Of a stretch of 64,000 bases of DNA, positions 8,966 through 19,279 are shown piece after piece. The notes beneath the pieces were generated by a model that did not search any database, was not told the DNA's origin, and was given only the letters and a program-made list of their open reading frames with translations. Location of the stretch: the NCBI RefSeq assembly GCF_017498505.1, contig NZ_CP071798.1:2625501-2689500 (forward strand). Direction: 5' to 3'. Position 1 is the stretch's first letter; every line of letters begins with the position of its first letter. A program made the translations under genes and the position numbers. The stretch comes from Sporosarcina sp. Te-1 (lineage in GTDB: Bacteria; Bacillota; Bacilli; Bacillales_A; Planococcaceae).

Positions 8966-10089
8966 TAACTACCCCATCTTTCCAATTTCCGGCCATTTGT
9001 ATCTGTTTTTCCGTTTTTCGGCTTGGCAAAAATCATCCGGCCTGCCGATGTTTGCAAAACGCTTGTAACAACAACATCAATCATATTGCCGATATGTGTT
9101 TTACCATCTTCGATGACAATCATTGTCCCGTCATCCAAATAAGCGACGCCTTGGTTATGCTCCTTGCCATCTTTAATGACGGCAACATGCATCTCTTCAC
9201 CTGGAATAACAACTGGTTTGACAGCATTGGCCAAATCGTTGATATTCAATACAGACACGCCGTGAAGATCCGCCACCTTATTTAAATTGAAATCGTTTGT
9301 GACGACCAATCCATTCATACTCTTCGCTAGACGGACAAGCTTGAGATCCACTTCCGCCACATCCGCGAAGTCTTCATCGGTAATAAGTATTTGAGGTCCC
9401 TCTTCTGTTTGGAGACGCTTCAACACGTCTAGCCCGCGTCTCCCCTTTGTCCGTTTCAACGTGTCAGAAGAATCTGCGATATGCTGTAATTCTGTGAGAA
9501 CGAACTGCGGCACAACCAAGATTCCCTCAAGAAAGCCTGTCGATGCGATATCTGCAACCCTGCCGTCAATGATGACACTCGTATCCAAAATCTTATTCAG
9601 ACTGTCTTTCGGACGTGCGGTCTCGCCCCCGTCCTTCTTCTTCGTTCCGCTGTTGCGGATTGACACCATCGCATTGATAAATTCTTCTCTCTTTTTAAAT
9701 CCTACTTGGAAGCCGAGATATCCAAGCAAAATGGACAGCAATACAGGAAGAATAGATGTGATAATCGGGATTTCAACACTGCTAAGGCCAAAGCTGACGA
9801 GAAACGCTACACTTAACCCAACGATCAACCCGACAGTTCCAAATAACAGATCAAAAATAGGTGCCTTTAGTAAGAGATCTTCCATCCATTTAATAAAATT
9901 AACAATCGGTTCAGTTAGAAAGATGCTTAACAAATATAAAACGATAGCGCCAAGTACTGCTGCAACATACGGATTATCGATCATCGGTCTGGTCGTAAAT
10001 GAAAAAAGGGAAAATAAATGCGGTAAAAACAAAACGCCGAGCGTGCCGCCGATTAGCAAAAAACCAACTTGGACCACTCTTTTTAACAT
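8965..10089 (-). CDS. yacL: YacL-type integral membrane PIN/TRAM-domain protein
   Basis: The 374-residue protein has four predicted membrane helices (about residues 5-135), then a PIN nuclease-like domain (DTSVIIDGRVADI; VVPQFVLTELQHIADSSD; ITDEDFADVAEVDLKLVRLAKSMNGLVVTNDFNLNK) and a C-terminal TRAM domain (about 300-360). The PIN acidic residues are present, so nuclease activity is possible, but the physiological substrate is unknown. AAAGGAGGTG precedes the ATG. In B. subtilis disA lies just upstream; here the upstream neighbour is radA across a 193-nt gap. Confidence 0.9.
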   Translation of the reverse strand: MLKRVVQVGFLLIGGTLGVLFLPHLFSLFSFTTRPMIDNPYVAAVLGAIVLYLLSIFLTEPIVNFIKWMEDLLLKAPIFDLLFGTVGLIVGLSVAFLVSFGLSSVEIPIITSILPVLLSILLGYLGFQVGFKKREEFINAMVSIRNSGTKKKDGGETARPKDSLNKILDTSVIIDGRVADIASTGFLEGILVVPQFVLTELQHIADSSDTLKRTKGRRGLDVLKRLQTEEGPQILITDEDFADVAEVDLKLVRLAKSMNGLVVTNDFNLNKVADLHGVSVLNINDLANAVKPVVIPGEEMHVAVIKDGKEHNQGVAYLDDGTMIVIEDGKTHIGNMIDVVVTSVLQTSAGRMIFAKPKNGKTDTNGRKLERWGS

Positions 10090-10282
10090 AGGAACACCTC
10101 CTTTTATTAGTAAATACTATACACGCATTCAACAAATTACGCTTTGATGAACACCCCGTCTCATAAAAAATAAACCTTTCCTATTAGACTTCATGACATT
10201 TCTTCAGGTTCCGACCTGCGACAGATTCAGTACATCTGTATCATTTCTCTTCTTTAGGGACATGCCCCCGGGCAGCCCTGTA

Positions 10283-11659
10283 TCAGGACTGTCCGAAAGC
10301 CAGTTTCATCGCATCGCTTATCGTTTCTACACCGACGACTTGGATCCCTGCCGGATAATCCCAGCCGCCCAGATTAGAACTCGGAACGAAGGCACGCTCA
10401 AAGCCCAACTTTGCCGCCTCTGTTACCCGTTGTTCAATGCGGGAGACTCTGCGAACCTCCCCGGTCAACCCCACCTCGCCAATGAAACAATCGGTAACGC
10501 CTACCGAAAGATCACGATAGCTGGAAACAATGCTCATCAGCACAGCCAAATCGATTGCCGGCTCATCCAATTTGACGCCTCCTGCTACCTTAATATACGC
10601 ATCTTGCGCCTGTAACAACATTCCCATTCGTTTTTCCAGTACAGCCATGAGAAGGGATACACGGTTTTGATCGAGGCCTGTTGCCATCCGCTTTGGATAA
10701 TTGAAACTTGAAGGCGTGACAAGCGCTTGGATCTCAACTAGTATCGGCCTTGTCCCTTCCATGGAAGCGACAACTGTCGAACCAGCCCCTCCTTGGGAAC
10801 GTTCCCGCAAAAACAGTTCAGATGGATTGAGCACTTCCTTCAAACCAGATTGAAGCATCTCAAAAATAGCAATTTCATTCGTCGAACCGAACCGATTTTT
10901 CACACTACGTAAAATTCGATACGTATGGTGGCGTTCCCCTTCAAAATAAAGAACCGTATCCACCATATGCTCTAATAGCCTCGGTCCGGCAATCTGTCCG
11001 TCCTTCGTCACATGTCCGACAATGAATATAGCGATATTCTGTGTCTTGGCTATTCGCATCAACTCTGCCGTACATTCTCTCACTTGGGACACACTGCCCG
11101 GTGCCGAGGTCACTTCCGGATGATGGATCGTCTGGATGGAGTCGGCGATAACAAGCTGAGGCTTCACTTCTGCAATCGTCTCATGTATTTTACCCAAATC
11201 GGTCTCTGCGTATATATAAAGTTCATCGGATATAACACCCAATCGCTCGGCACGCAGTTTTGTCTGCCGGATTGATTCCTCTCCAGAGATATAAAGCACC
11301 CGCTGCCCTTTATTCGCCAACAGCGAGGAGACTTGGAGCAGCAATGTCGATTTACCGATCCCCGGATCACCCCCGATCAGAATGAGGGATCCCGGGACGA
11401 TGCCGCCTCCAAGGACACGGTTTAATTCATCAAGGTCCGTATCAACGCGAGGCTCCTGCACCGTTTCGATTGAATTGATCGGCACAGCTTTGCTTACTAT
11501 GCTGGTTGAATGCTGGAAAGCACCTCGTGGCCCTTTTTGTACAATTTCCACTTCCTCATCCATCGTGTTCCATTCCCCGCAGCCCGGGCAACGTCCCATC
11601 CATTTCGGGGATTCGTAGCCGCATGATCTGCACATGAACTTCGTTTTCTTTTTTGCCAT
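10283..11659 (-). CDS. radA: DNA repair protein RadA (Sms)
   Basis: This RecA-like helicase acts in branch migration and recombination intermediates. The 458-residue protein has an N-terminal zinc finger ([19 protein letters not shown]), Walker A ([12 protein letters not shown]), the RadA-specific KNRFG motif ([11 protein letters not shown]) and a C-terminal Lon-protease-like domain. The ATG at 11659 follows GGAGGAAAG. It is the second gene after clpC, as in B. subtilis, but is not followed by disA. Confidence 0.96.
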   Translation of the reverse strand: MAKKKTKFMCRSCGYESPKWMGRCPGCGEWNTMDEEVEIVQKGPRGAFQHSTSIVSKAVPINSIETVQEPRVDTDLDELNRVLGGGIVPGSLILIGGDPGIGKSTLLLQVSSLLANKGQRVLYISGEESIRQTKLRAERLGVISDELYIYAETDLGKIHETIAEVKPQLVIADSIQTIHHPEVTSAPGSVSQVRECTAELMRIAKTQNIAIFIVGHVTKDGQIAGPRLLEHMVDTVLYFEGERHHTYRILRSVKNRFGSTNEIAIFEMLQSGLKEVLNPSELFLRERSQGGAGSTVVASMEGTRPILVEIQALVTPSSFNYPKRMATGLDQNRVSLLMAVLEKRMGMLLQAQDAYIKVAGGVKLDEPAIDLAVLMSIVSSYRDLSVGVTDCFIGEVGLTGEVRRVSRIEQRVTEAAKLGFERAFVPSSNLGGWDYPAGIQVVGVETISDAMKLAFGQS

Positions 11660-11680
11660 TCTTTCCTCCATATATATACG

Positions 11681-11727
11681 AAAAAGACAGCCCACTCCGC
11701 CGTTTACTGTTTGACGGAAGGGCTATC
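11681..11727 (-). terminator. Terminator-like hairpin between clpC and radA
   Basis: On the minus strand AGCCC (11724-11720) pairs with GGGCT (11693-11689), with an inner TCCG/CGGA pairing and a long loop, and is followed by TCTTTTT. It lies just after the clpC stop, so it may reduce read-through into radA. Confidence 0.5.
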
Positions 11728-11737
11728 CTTTCTTCTC

Positions 11738-14185
11738 TTATTTTCCTGTGACAGCTTCTTTTTCAGTTTTCACGACAAAATTGCCATCTTCCACATCTAC
11801 GATCACTTTTCCGCCTGTAAGCACCGTACCTTTAAGAAGTTCTTCCGACAACTTATCCTCGACGTGTTTTTGAAGTGCACGGCGCAATGGACGAGCCCCG
11901 TAGTCCGGGTCATATCCTTCTTCTGCGATTTTCATTTTCGCTTCGTCCGTCAAGACAAGTTCAATATCCTGCTCGGCAAGCCGTTTTGTCAATTCATTGG
12001 ACATGAGTGTGACAATCTCTTTCAAATGCTCTTTCTCAAGTGAATGGAAAACGATCATTTCATCGACACGGTTTAGGAATTCAGGCCGAAATGCCTTTTT
12101 CAGTTCTTCCAGCATTTTTCCTTTCATATCCTCGTAATCCCGTTCGCCATCCTGCAAATTAAATCCGACATAACGGTTCTTCTTCAATGCTTCCGCACCT
12201 ACGTTTGATGTCATGATGACGACCGTATTTCGGAAATCGACTGTACGTCCTTTCGAATCCGTAAGCCTTCCATCCTCCAAAACTTGCAGAAGAATATTGA
12301 ATACATCCGGATGCGCCTTCTCGATTTCATCAAGCAAGACGACTGAATACGGTTTGCGACGCACTTTCTCTGTCAATTGTCCGCCTTCATCATATCCAAC
12401 ATAACCAGGAGGCGAACCGACGAGGCGGGATGTCGCATGCTTTTCCATGTACTCAGACATGTCAATCCGGATCATCGCATCCTCATCCCCGAACATCGCT
12501 TCCGCAAGCGCACGGGCTAATTCTGTCTTCCCGACCCCTGTAGGTCCAAGAAAGATGAAGGAGCCGATTGGGCGCTTCGGATCTTTCAATCCGGCACGCG
12601 CGCGGCGAATGGCCCGGGAAATGGCCGTAACCGCTTCTTTTTGACCGATCACTCGCTCATGAAGCAGTTCTTCCATATTTAACAACTTCGCTGTTTCCGT
12701 TTCGGCGATTTTCGCAACCGGCACGCCAGTCCACATCGCAACGACTTCCGCAATATCATTAACGGTAACTTCCGATTCTTTTTGGCCTTGTTTTTCTTTC
12801 CAAGCCGCTTTCGTTTTTTCAAGCTCTTCCTTCATCTTCTGTTCCTTGTCTCGGAAGGAAGCAGCCTTTTCGAATTCCTGGCTTTGGACTGCCGCGTTCT
12901 TCTCGTGACGGATTGCTTCCAATTTCGCTTCCAACTCTTTCAAATTCGGAGGCGTTGTATAGGAACGGAGACGCACCTTTGAACCGGCTTCGTCGATCAA
13001 ATCGATCGCTTTGTCAGGAAGGAAGCGATCGGATATATAGCGATCTGACATTTTCGCTGCGGCTTCGATTGCTTCATCTGTAATTTTCACCCGATGATGC
13101 GCCTCGTACCGATCTCGCAAGCCACGAATAATCTGAATGGACTCTTCCACTGTTGGCTCATCGACTTGAATTGGCTGGAACCGGCGCTCAAGTGCCGCGT
13201 CTTTTTCAATATACTTGCGGTATTCATCGAGTGTAGTTGCCCCGATGCATTGAAGTTCACCACGAGCCAAAGATGGCTTCAGGATGTTCGAGGCATCGAT
13301 GGCCCCTTCCGCTCCGCCAGCACCAATCAATGTATGCAATTCATCTATGAATAAAATGATATTTCCCGCTTGCCGGATTTCCTCCATCACTTTTTTCATG
13401 CGGTCTTCAAATTCACCACGGTATTTTGTTCCTGCCACGACCGTTCCCATATCAAGAGTCATGACACGTTTGTCACGCAGGATTTCAGGCACTTCGTTAT
13501 TGACGATTTGCTGGGCAAGACCTTCGGCAATCGCCGTCTTCCCGACCCCCGGCTCCCCGATGAGCACCGGATTGTTCTTCGTTCTGCGTGCTAGAACCTC
13601 GATGACGCGAGTAATTTCTTTGCTTCGTCCAATGACAGGGTCCAAGGATCCTTCCCGGGCGATTTCAGTTAAGTCACGGGCCAGGCTATCCAACGTCGGC
13701 GTCGAAGCGGAAGAGGATGGTCCCTGATTGCCTACTGAGCTGTCATTGTTTCCTAGCAACTGAAGTACCTGCTGCCGTGCACGATTCAGGCTGACACCTG
13801 CATTGTTTAACACACGGGCGGCTACTCCTTCTCCTTCCCGAATCAACGCAAGCAGGATATGCTCGGTACCAATGTAGGAATGACCGAGTTTCCGAGATTC
13901 ATCCACAGATAGCTCAATAACTTTTTTGGCTCTTGGTGTATAGTGAACGATCGGGCCAACATCCTTTGTCCCTGTTCCGACGAGGCTTTCCACCCCTTTT
14001 TCGATAGTTTCGAAACTGACATCAATGGCTTCGAGCGCTTTCGCCGCGATACCACCGCCTTCGCGGATCAATCCTAATAAGATATGTTCTGTGCCGATGG
14101 ATTCATGTTTCATCCGAATTGCTTCTTCTTGGGCCAGTTGCAATACTTTCTGTGCCCTTTGCGTAAGACGATTATTAAACATCAT
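11738..14185 (-). CDS. clpC: ATP-dependent Clp protease ATPase subunit ClpC
   Basis: This Hsp100 unfoldase works with ClpP and the adaptors McsB and MecA. The protein of about 815 residues has two N-terminal Clp repeats (TERA-type [14 protein letters not shown] and [20 protein letters not shown]), AAA1 (Walker [10 protein letters not shown]), a middle domain with a UVR-like [17 protein letters not shown], and AAA2 (Walker [10 protein letters not shown], Walker [16 protein letters not shown]). The start is placed by homology at 14185; ATG at 14191 is equally compatible with AAGGAG. It has its own promoter and CtsR box besides the ctsR promoter. Confidence 0.97.
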   Translation of the reverse strand: MMFNNRLTQRAQKVLQLAQEEAIRMKHESIGTEHILLGLIREGGGIAAKALEAIDVSFETIEKGVESLVGTGTKDVGPIVHYTPRAKKVIELSVDESRKLGHSYIGTEHILLALIREGEGVAARVLNNAGVSLNRARQQVLQLLGNNDSSVGNQGPSSSASTPTLDSLARDLTEIAREGSLDPVIGRSKEITRVIEVLARRTKNNPVLIGEPGVGKTAIAEGLAQQIVNNEVPEILRDKRVMTLDMGTVVAGTKYRGEFEDRMKKVMEEIRQAGNIILFIDELHTLIGAGGAEGAIDASNILKPSLARGELQCIGATTLDEYRKYIEKDAALERRFQPIQVDEPTVEESIQIIRGLRDRYEAHHRVKITDEAIEAAAKMSDRYISDRFLPDKAIDLIDEAGSKVRLRSYTTPPNLKELEAKLEAIRHEKNAAVQSQEFEKAASFRDKEQKMKEELEKTKAAWKEKQGQKESEVTVNDIAEVVAMWTGVPVAKIAETETAKLLNMEELLHERVIGQKEAVTAISRAIRRARAGLKDPKRPIGSFIFLGPTGVGKTELARALAEAMFGDEDAMIRIDMSEYMEKHATSRLVGSPPGYVGYDEGGQLTEKVRRKPYSVVLLDEIEKAHPDVFNILLQVLEDGRLTDSKGRTVDFRNTVVIMTSNVGAEALKKNRYVGFNLQDGERDYEDMKGKMLEELKKAFRPEFLNRVDEMIVFHSLEKEHLKEIVTLMSNELTKRLAEQDIELVLTDEAKMKIAEEGYDPDYGARPLRRALQKHVEDKLSEELLKGTVLTGGKVIVDVEDGNFVVKTEKEAVTGK

Positions 14186-14281
14186 ATCCATTCCACTCCT
14201 TCTATACGAAATATCAACTGTTCCCTGCTGCATTAGCACGGAATAGGGATTTCAGTTCATCAAAAATCTAGTCTGTTTGAC

Positions 14282-14329
14282 TTTGACTATCTTTGACTTA
14301 ATTATACAAAATGGAAAGCGTATGTGCAA
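14282..14329 (-). promoter_or_regulatory. clpC promoter with CtsR operator
   Basis: TTGCAC (14329-14324) and TATAAT (14306-14301) are spaced 17 nt apart. Directly downstream lies AGTCAAAGATAGTCAAA (14298-14282), a two-heptad direct repeat matching the CtsR consensus (GGTCAAA-N3-GGTCAAA with A for the first G). It overlaps the start site, as expected for repression. About 30 bases around it are identical to the ctsR promoter region. Confidence 0.88.
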
Positions 14330-14338
14330 AACAGATGC

Positions 14339-15424
14339 TCATTCCCCGGTTTCTTCTTCTTTTAACCTTTTATCGCCCACTTCAAGCCTCTCCCGGAATA
14401 GTTTCGCCCGAAATATATCCCGTTCTTCGGCAGTCAACTCCGTGCCCGCATACTGTTGCAGAAAACCAGGCTGCATAAAAACCATCAATTCATTTAATAT
14501 GGTCATATCGATATCCTGAATGATATCCATATCAATTCCGAGACGTACATCGGATAAACAGCGGGCTGCCTCTTCAGAAGGCAGGAGGCGTGCATAGGCA
14601 ATTGTGCCAAGCGAGCGGAACAGTCTGTTTTCCAGGGCGAGACGAGATTTGGACATCAGAAGTTCACGGGATCTGCGTTCATGTGCAATAAGACGTAATG
14701 TAATATTCTTCAACTCTGACAAGATCTCCTTCTCGGTTTTACCGAGGGTCGTCTGATTCGAGACTTGATAAATGTTCCCAAGCGCCTCACTGCCTTCCCC
14801 ATAACTTCCCCGTACTACAAACCCGAGCCGGGAGATCGCCGGAATGATGCGATTGATTTGCTTTGTCATTGTCAGAGTCGGCAAATGCATCATGACAGAC
14901 GCCCGCATTCCTGTCCCTGTGTTCGATGGGCAACTTGTCAAATAGCCGAACTGTTCGTCAAAAGCATATGGGAGCTTCTTCTCCAAGTAATCATCCACGC
15001 GATCCGCTTTTTCGTAGGCGCCATCCAGTTGGAAACCGGGATAAATACACTGGATTCGAATATGATCTTCTTCATTCACCATGATGCTGAGGGTCTCGTC
15101 CTCTGATAGAAGGACTGCCCCATGCCTCTCCGGATCAGTCAATTGCGGACTGATCAAATGCTTCTCTACTAATACTTGCCTTTCCAGAAGCGGCAACGCA
15201 GAGACCTTCATATAGGAATACCCATTTTCTTCTGAGTTAAGCAATGCCTCGGTAATTAGCTGATCGACATCTTTCGCTTCCTCGGGTGAAAATGCGATCG
15301 GAAACCGCCGTCCCCTTAAATTTCGTGCAAGACGGATCCGCGTCGACATGACGATATCCGAATGTTCACCATGAGAAGACATCCACCCGGTCACCGAATT
15401 TTTCATGAAATTATCAATTGACAT
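14339..15424 (-). CDS. mcsB: Protein arginine kinase McsB
   Basis: It phosphorylates arginine residues to mark proteins for ClpCP and relieves CtsR repression. The 361-residue protein is a phosphagen-kinase homologue: STRIRLARNLRGRRFP carries the nucleotide-binding arginines, and the catalytic block with FGYLTSCPSNTGTGMRASVMMHLP is present. The ATG at 15424 follows GGAGGTG at correct spacing; a GTG nine bases earlier is inside that ribosome site. It overlaps mcsA by 11 nt. Confidence 0.95.
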   Translation of the reverse strand: MSIDNFMKNSVTGWMSSHGEHSDIVMSTRIRLARNLRGRRFPIAFSPEEAKDVDQLITEALLNSEENGYSYMKVSALPLLERQVLVEKHLISPQLTDPERHGAVLLSEDETLSIMVNEEDHIRIQCIYPGFQLDGAYEKADRVDDYLEKKLPYAFDEQFGYLTSCPSNTGTGMRASVMMHLPTLTMTKQINRIIPAISRLGFVVRGSYGEGSEALGNIYQVSNQTTLGKTEKEILSELKNITLRLIAHERRSRELLMSKSRLALENRLFRSLGTIAYARLLPSEEAARCLSDVRLGIDMDIIQDIDMTILNELMVFMQPGFLQQYAGTELTAEERDIFRAKLFRERLEVGDKRLKEEETGE

Positions 15425-15968
15425 TGGCGCCACCTCCTCCGTCCGTCAATAGCCGTTTCAGCTCGTTCGCTTCGTCCCGCAATGAAGCGGCCTCTTCAAA
15501 CCGTTCTTCTTCAATCGCCTCTTGCATTTTCAGCCGAATTTCTTCAATCCGTTTTTTTACGGCAAACAATTCATTGAAAGAGACCGGAATCTTGCCGGCA
15601 TGAGTTGAATGTCCATTATGAAGCTTACCGAACAAGCGAGGCAGGCGTTCTCTGAACGTGTCGTAGCAAGTGGAACAGCCAAATTTCCCGATGTCTAAGA
15701 ATTTCCGGAATGTCAATCCGCATTCCGGGCACTCCGGGCCTTCTGCCAGTGGCTCTTTTGCCTGCTGCTGAGACTGGAACGGCTCTGATCCGCCAAGCCA
15801 ATTGGAAAGGAATTGCTGAATGGAAAGCGGCTCTTGGTTCGGATCAAAATGAAACATCTTGGATTGGAAAGCGCATCGTTCACACATATGACGCTCAGTA
15901 GATCCTTGCATCGTTTCTTGCGTGAAGATGACAGAAGCCGGCCTTTCGTTGCAAATTTCACATAACAT
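15414..15968 (-). CDS. mcsA: McsA, zinc-binding activator of McsB
   Basis: The 184-residue protein has four CxxC pairs (CEIC, CERC, CPEC, CSTC) that bind metal and a C-terminal UVR motif (EERFEEAASLRDEANELKRLL) of the kind that contacts ClpC. It stimulates McsB kinase activity and takes part in the stress signal. AGAGGTGG precedes the ATG. It sits between ctsR and mcsB as in all classical Bacillus clpC operons. Confidence 0.94.
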   Translation of the reverse strand: MLCEICNERPASVIFTQETMQGSTERHMCERCAFQSKMFHFDPNQEPLSIQQFLSNWLGGSEPFQSQQQAKEPLAEGPECPECGLTFRKFLDIGKFGCSTCYDTFRERLPRLFGKLHNGHSTHAGKIPVSFNELFAVKKRIEEIRLKMQEAIEEERFEEAASLRDEANELKRLLTDGGGGANVN

Positions 15969-16000
15969 CGTTTGCCACCTCTTCTTCTATAGTTCACTCG

Positions 16001-16471
16001 TTATCTTTTGTGTTCATAAATTAGCGTCACAAGCATCGCCTGTAGAATTCTGCCTCGGATGATATCGCGTTCCGGAAGTGGGTAATGGAGCGTTGTACGG
16101 TCAACCGCAGCCAGTATAATTCTCGACTCGCGTTCTGAAATGACTTTCTCTTGCAACAGACGATAGACGACATCCTCGGCCATTGTGTAAGTAGCCCCAT
16201 CTTGAAGTCCTCTTAAAATATGCTCAATCAATTCTTTATGCGAATTGGTTTTGACCCGGTAGATGCGTATATAGCCGCCACCGCCCCTCTTTGATTCGAC
16301 TGCATATCCCCGTTCTACGGTAAAACGGGTATTGATGACATAATTGATCTGGGAGGGAACACATTGAAATTTCTCGGCAATTTCGCTCCGCTTGATTTCA
16401 ATGACCCCGTCCTCCCCCTTTTCGATAATCTTTTTTAAATATCCTTCAATTATATCTGAAATATTCCGCAT
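16001..16471 (-). CDS. ctsR: Transcriptional repressor CtsR
   Basis: It represses clp genes at normal temperature. The 156-residue protein has an N-terminal winged helix-turn-helix (ISDIIEGYLKKII; KRSEIAEKFQCVPSQINYVINTRF) and the glycine-rich wing RGGGGYIRI, the loop known as the heat sensor in this family. The C-terminal half is the dimer and McsB-interaction domain. GGAAGGAG precedes the ATG. It represses its own operon and, from the box upstream of clpC, clpC separately. Confidence 0.96.
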   Translation of the reverse strand: MRNISDIIEGYLKKIIEKGEDGVIEIKRSEIAEKFQCVPSQINYVINTRFTVERGYAVESKRGGGGYIRIYRVKTNSHKELIEHILRGLQDGATYTMAEDVVYRLLQEKVISERESRIILAAVDRTTLHYPLPERDIIRGRILQAMLVTLIYEHKR

Positions 16472-16512
16472 GTTTTTTCACTCCTTCCATTGCGAAGTGA
16501 TAAGTCATTGAC

Positions 16513-16561
16513 TTTGACTATCTTTGACTTAATTATACACGATACGACATTGTTTTCACAA
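16513..16561 (-). promoter_or_regulatory. ctsR promoter with CtsR operator
   Basis: TATAAT (16537-16532) is preceded by TTGTGA at about 18 nt and followed by AGTCAAAGATAGTCAAA (16529-16513), a CtsR heptad repeat identical to that upstream of clpC. This arrangement gives autoregulation. Confidence 0.87.
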
Positions 16562-16749
16562 TTGATTTGCAGTCAAAAATCAGGTTTAGAATTAGATAAA
16601 ACGGGTAAATAAGAGGTTGAGGATTTTTTTCTGACCTCTTTTTTCCTCTACCTTATGGGCTTCTGTTGTTATATATGCTATACACAACCTGAACCCATCC
16701 CCAAACAAAAAGCTCCTGGTACGACAACTACTACGGAGGAGATGTACAC

Positions 16750-17328
16750 GTGAATTGGTACGAAAAGCTAAGTGAGTATTTTCCGATCGAGGAGATGAAA
16801 TCAAAAGAACATATGGAGGCTCTTCTGAACGATAAGAAGAATATCTACTTAAAAGAAGAAGGGCCGCACCATGTATTAATGTTCGTGGAAACGGAATCTT
16901 TCGTCTTCATCGACTACCTGTTCGTCTCGGCACAGTCTAGAGGCGCGGGAATCGGTCGGAAACTGCTGAATTCCTTAAAACAGAAAGGGAAGCCGATCAT
17001 TCTGGAAGTGGAGCCTGTGGACTATGAAGATACGGACACAGAAAAACGGTTGCGGTTTTACGCTCGCGAAAATTTCCATCATGCCCGTCGGATCGGCTAC
17101 AGCAGGCGTTCGCTAGCAACAGGGGTACAAAATGATATGGAAATTTTATTTTGGTCTCCGGAAGATGCAGATGAGGAAAGCGTCTACGAAGCGATGAAAA
17201 TGACGTATGAAGATATCCATACGTATAAGGATGAAACATTTTACGGAGAACCATACGACCCGGCGGAAAAAGTGCTCGTCTTTACGACAAAAAAGAAAAA
17301 ATGTATTTTGGAACCGTATTTGCCTTAA
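16750..17328 (+). CDS. GNAT-family N-acetyltransferase, substrate unknown
   Basis: The 192-residue protein carries the acetyl-CoA-binding motif A of GNAT enzymes (FIDYLFVSAQSRGAGIGRKLLNSL, about residues 55-78) followed by the usual beta strand (PIILEVEP). The C-terminal part is acidic and lacks features that point to a substrate. The start is GTG at 16750, preceded by GGAGGAG. It is divergent from ctsR and monocistronic by appearance. Function beyond acetyl transfer is not known. Confidence 0.8.
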   Translation: MNWYEKLSEYFPIEEMKSKEHMEALLNDKKNIYLKEEGPHHVLMFVETESFVFIDYLFVSAQSRGAGIGRKLLNSLKQKGKPIILEVEPVDYEDTDTEKRLRFYARENFHHARRIGYSRRSLATGVQNDMEILFWSPEDADEESVYEAMKMTYEDIHTYKDETFYGEPYDPAEKVLVFTTKKKKCILEPYLP

Positions 17329-17403
17329 GTTCATCGTCATAATGAGATTTTTATGCCACGGAGAGAGTAAAGTATAAGAGGCGCTTTTGCCTGATTATCA
17401 TAA

Positions 17404-17442
17404 GGGGAACAGCCCGGATTCACGGAGTTGTTCTCCTATTTT
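17404..17442 (+). terminator. Intrinsic terminator after the GNAT gene
   Basis: GGGGAACA (17404-17411) and TGTTCTCC (17429-17436) form an 8-bp stem with one G-U pair, followed by TATTTTT. Confidence 0.6.
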
Positions 17443-17516
17443 TATGCGATTGCCAGCGCGACTTGCATGAAACTATAATTGGAGGTATCACGTACATAGG
17501 GAAAGGAGATGATCGT

Positions 17517-18206
17517 ATGGAGAGGAAGAGTTTCTTCCCGGGAAGCGCCCCCCAGGATGCCATGCCCACTTGGAAAAGGGCATATTATTACATAGTGATA
17601 GCCGGACTTTCCATATTCGGGATTCTAATCTTTCTTTTTTTTATGGATGTTCTTCTAATTCAGGAATGGTTTTTGGCCACTCTACTGGGCGGCGTCTTCC
17701 TTTTCCTTTGTTGGGTTATCGTCCAGCTTCTCCGGCTGCCACGAACTAGCGGTGCGACGACCTTTAACCAGCTAGATACTTCTACTGGCTATATCATTCA
17801 TGCACACAATGAATGGACAGGAGAAACGGAAGCCATTTCATTTCACTGGGAGCAAATAGATGCCTTATTAATCGGGATTTGGACCAATCCCGGATTCAAG
17901 GGACGGAAATATGACTATGTAGGAGCGAGGCTCGTCTATCGGTACGATCAAAATGGTGTAAAAAAATACGCTGACCACATCATCGTGTGTGAAAAGAAAT
18001 TGGAGAAATGGGTCGATACGATTACAAGACACGCCATTCCCGCTCTCGTGACAAACTCTAACATCTCAGCAGTCGAAGAACAGGATTTCGATACTATGCT
18101 GATTGAAATTCATGCAGTTACCATCGGTGAGATCACCTCCGTCAAGGATTGGTTCATGGAGCAGGATGATTTCACACTTTGGCATCCTTCCGCAATTCAT
18201 CAGTAA
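17517..18206 (+). CDS. Membrane protein of unknown function
   Basis: I do not recognise a family. The 229-residue product has two closely spaced hydrophobic segments near the N terminus (YYYIVIAGLSIFGILIFLFF and FLATLLGGVFLFLCWVIVQLL), then a soluble domain of about 150 residues that would face the cytoplasm. The ATG at 17517 follows AAAGGAG; an in-frame ATG at 17463 lacks a ribosome site. It stands alone between a terminator and the convergent bioB gene. Confidence 0.7.
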   Translation: MERKSFFPGSAPQDAMPTWKRAYYYIVIAGLSIFGILIFLFFMDVLLIQEWFLATLLGGVFLFLCWVIVQLLRLPRTSGATTFNQLDTSTGYIIHAHNEWTGETEAISFHWEQIDALLIGIWTNPGFKGRKYDYVGARLVYRYDQNGVKKYADHIIVCEKKLEKWVDTITRHAIPALVTNSNISAVEEQDFDTMLIEIHAVTIGEITSVKDWFMEQDDFTLWHPSAIHQ

Positions 18207-18234
18207 CGTCGACTCTCCACCCTAAAAAGAAAAA

Positions 18235-18272
18235 GCAATCCTCTTTTTCAAAACATCGTGAGGATTGCCTTT
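18235..18272. terminator. Bidirectional terminator between 17517-18206 and bioB
   Basis: GCAATCCTC (18235-18243) pairs with GAGGATTGC (18260-18268). T-rich tracts follow on both strands (CTTTGTATTT on plus; TTTTTCTTTTT on minus), fitting the two convergent genes. Confidence 0.8.
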
Positions 18273-18277
18273 GTATT

Positions 18278-19279
18278 TCAAACAGTCGCCGGTGTTTTCT
18301 TCAACGGTTCCAAATCGACCTCAAAGCCTAAATCCTCCAGCATTTGACGGTCCCGATCACTTTCTTGGCCTGCTGTAGTCAAATAGTCGCCAACGAAAAT
18401 GGAATTGGCCGGATACAGACCTAGCGGTTGCAACGAGCGTAAATTCACTTCTCGGCCACCCGATATTCGGATTTCTTTTGACGGATTGATGAAGCGGAAT
18501 AAACAAAGCACTTTCAAGCAATATCGCGGCGTCAATTCATTCGTCCCTTCTAAAGGAGTGCCATCGACCGCATGCAAGAAGTTGACAGGGATCGAATCAG
18601 CATCCAATGCATGCAAACTGCGAGCCATGTCAATAATATCCGCTTTCGTCTCACGCATTCCGACGATCACTCCAGAACAAGGTGAAATACCTGCCTCCTT
18701 CGCAGATTCCACAGTATTCACCCGATCGTCGTATGTATGAGATGTCGTAATATTGCCGTGATGGGCTGCCGATGTATTGATGTTATGATTATAGCGGTCC
18801 ACCCCCGCCTCCTTCAGACGTTTTGCTTGCTCAGGCTTCAAGATGCCGAGACATGCGCAAACCGTCATATTCGCATGCTTGCTTTTAATTTCCTTTACGG
18901 AATCAATTACGATTTCCAGTTCCCGATTCACAGGTCCCCGGCCACTCGCCACGATGCAATAGGTACCTGCATTGACTGAAGCTGCCCGCTCCGCCCCTGC
19001 CACAATTTCTTCTTGTTTCATCATCGCATACTTTTCAATCGGTGCCTTAGAGACGATCGATTGGGCGCAGTACCCGCAATTTTCGGGGCATAAACCCGAC
19101 TTGGTGTTAATGATCATGTTCAGCTTTACTTTATTTCCATAATAATGTTTCCTGACTTTGTATGCCGCATGGAGCAGCTGAAGCAAGTCTTCATCTGGAC
19201 TCTCCAGAACAGCCAATGCTTCGGCATCCGTCAAACCTTCCCCTCGCAATGCACGATCAGCTAATGCTTCGTAATTCAT
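18278..19279 (-). CDS. bioB: Biotin synthase
   Basis: This radical-SAM enzyme inserts sulfur into dethiobiotin. The 333-residue protein has the CxxxCxxC cluster motif (CPENCGYCAQS, about residues 64-74), the second cluster cysteines and the conserved YNHNINTS block. The ATG at 19279 overlaps the TGA of bioY by one base (TGATG), showing coupling. No bioA, bioD or bioF is present here, so this operon pairs biotin uptake with only the last synthetic step; the organism may use imported dethiobiotin or hold other bio genes elsewhere. Confidence 0.96.
   Translation of the reverse strand: MNYEALADRALRGEGLTDAEALAVLESPDEDLLQLLHAAYKVRKHYYGNKVKLNMIINTKSGLCPENCGYCAQSIVSKAPIEKYAMMKQEEIVAGAERAASVNAGTYCIVASGRGPVNRELEIVIDSVKEIKSKHANMTVCACLGILKPEQAKRLKEAGVDRYNHNINTSAAHHGNITTSHTYDDRVNTVESAKEAGISPCSGVIVGMRETKADIIDMARSLHALDADSIPVNFLHAVDGTPLEGTNELTPRYCLKVLCLFRFINPSKEIRISGGREVNLRSLQPLGLYPANSIFVGDYLTTAGQESDRDRQMLEDLGFEVDLEPLKKTPATV

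Noticed and set aside
16611..16645. Hairpin with T-run between ctsR and the GNAT gene
   Set aside because: AAGAGGT and ACCTCTT can pair, but the loop is 16 nt and no plus-strand gene ends there. Support is too weak to call a terminator.
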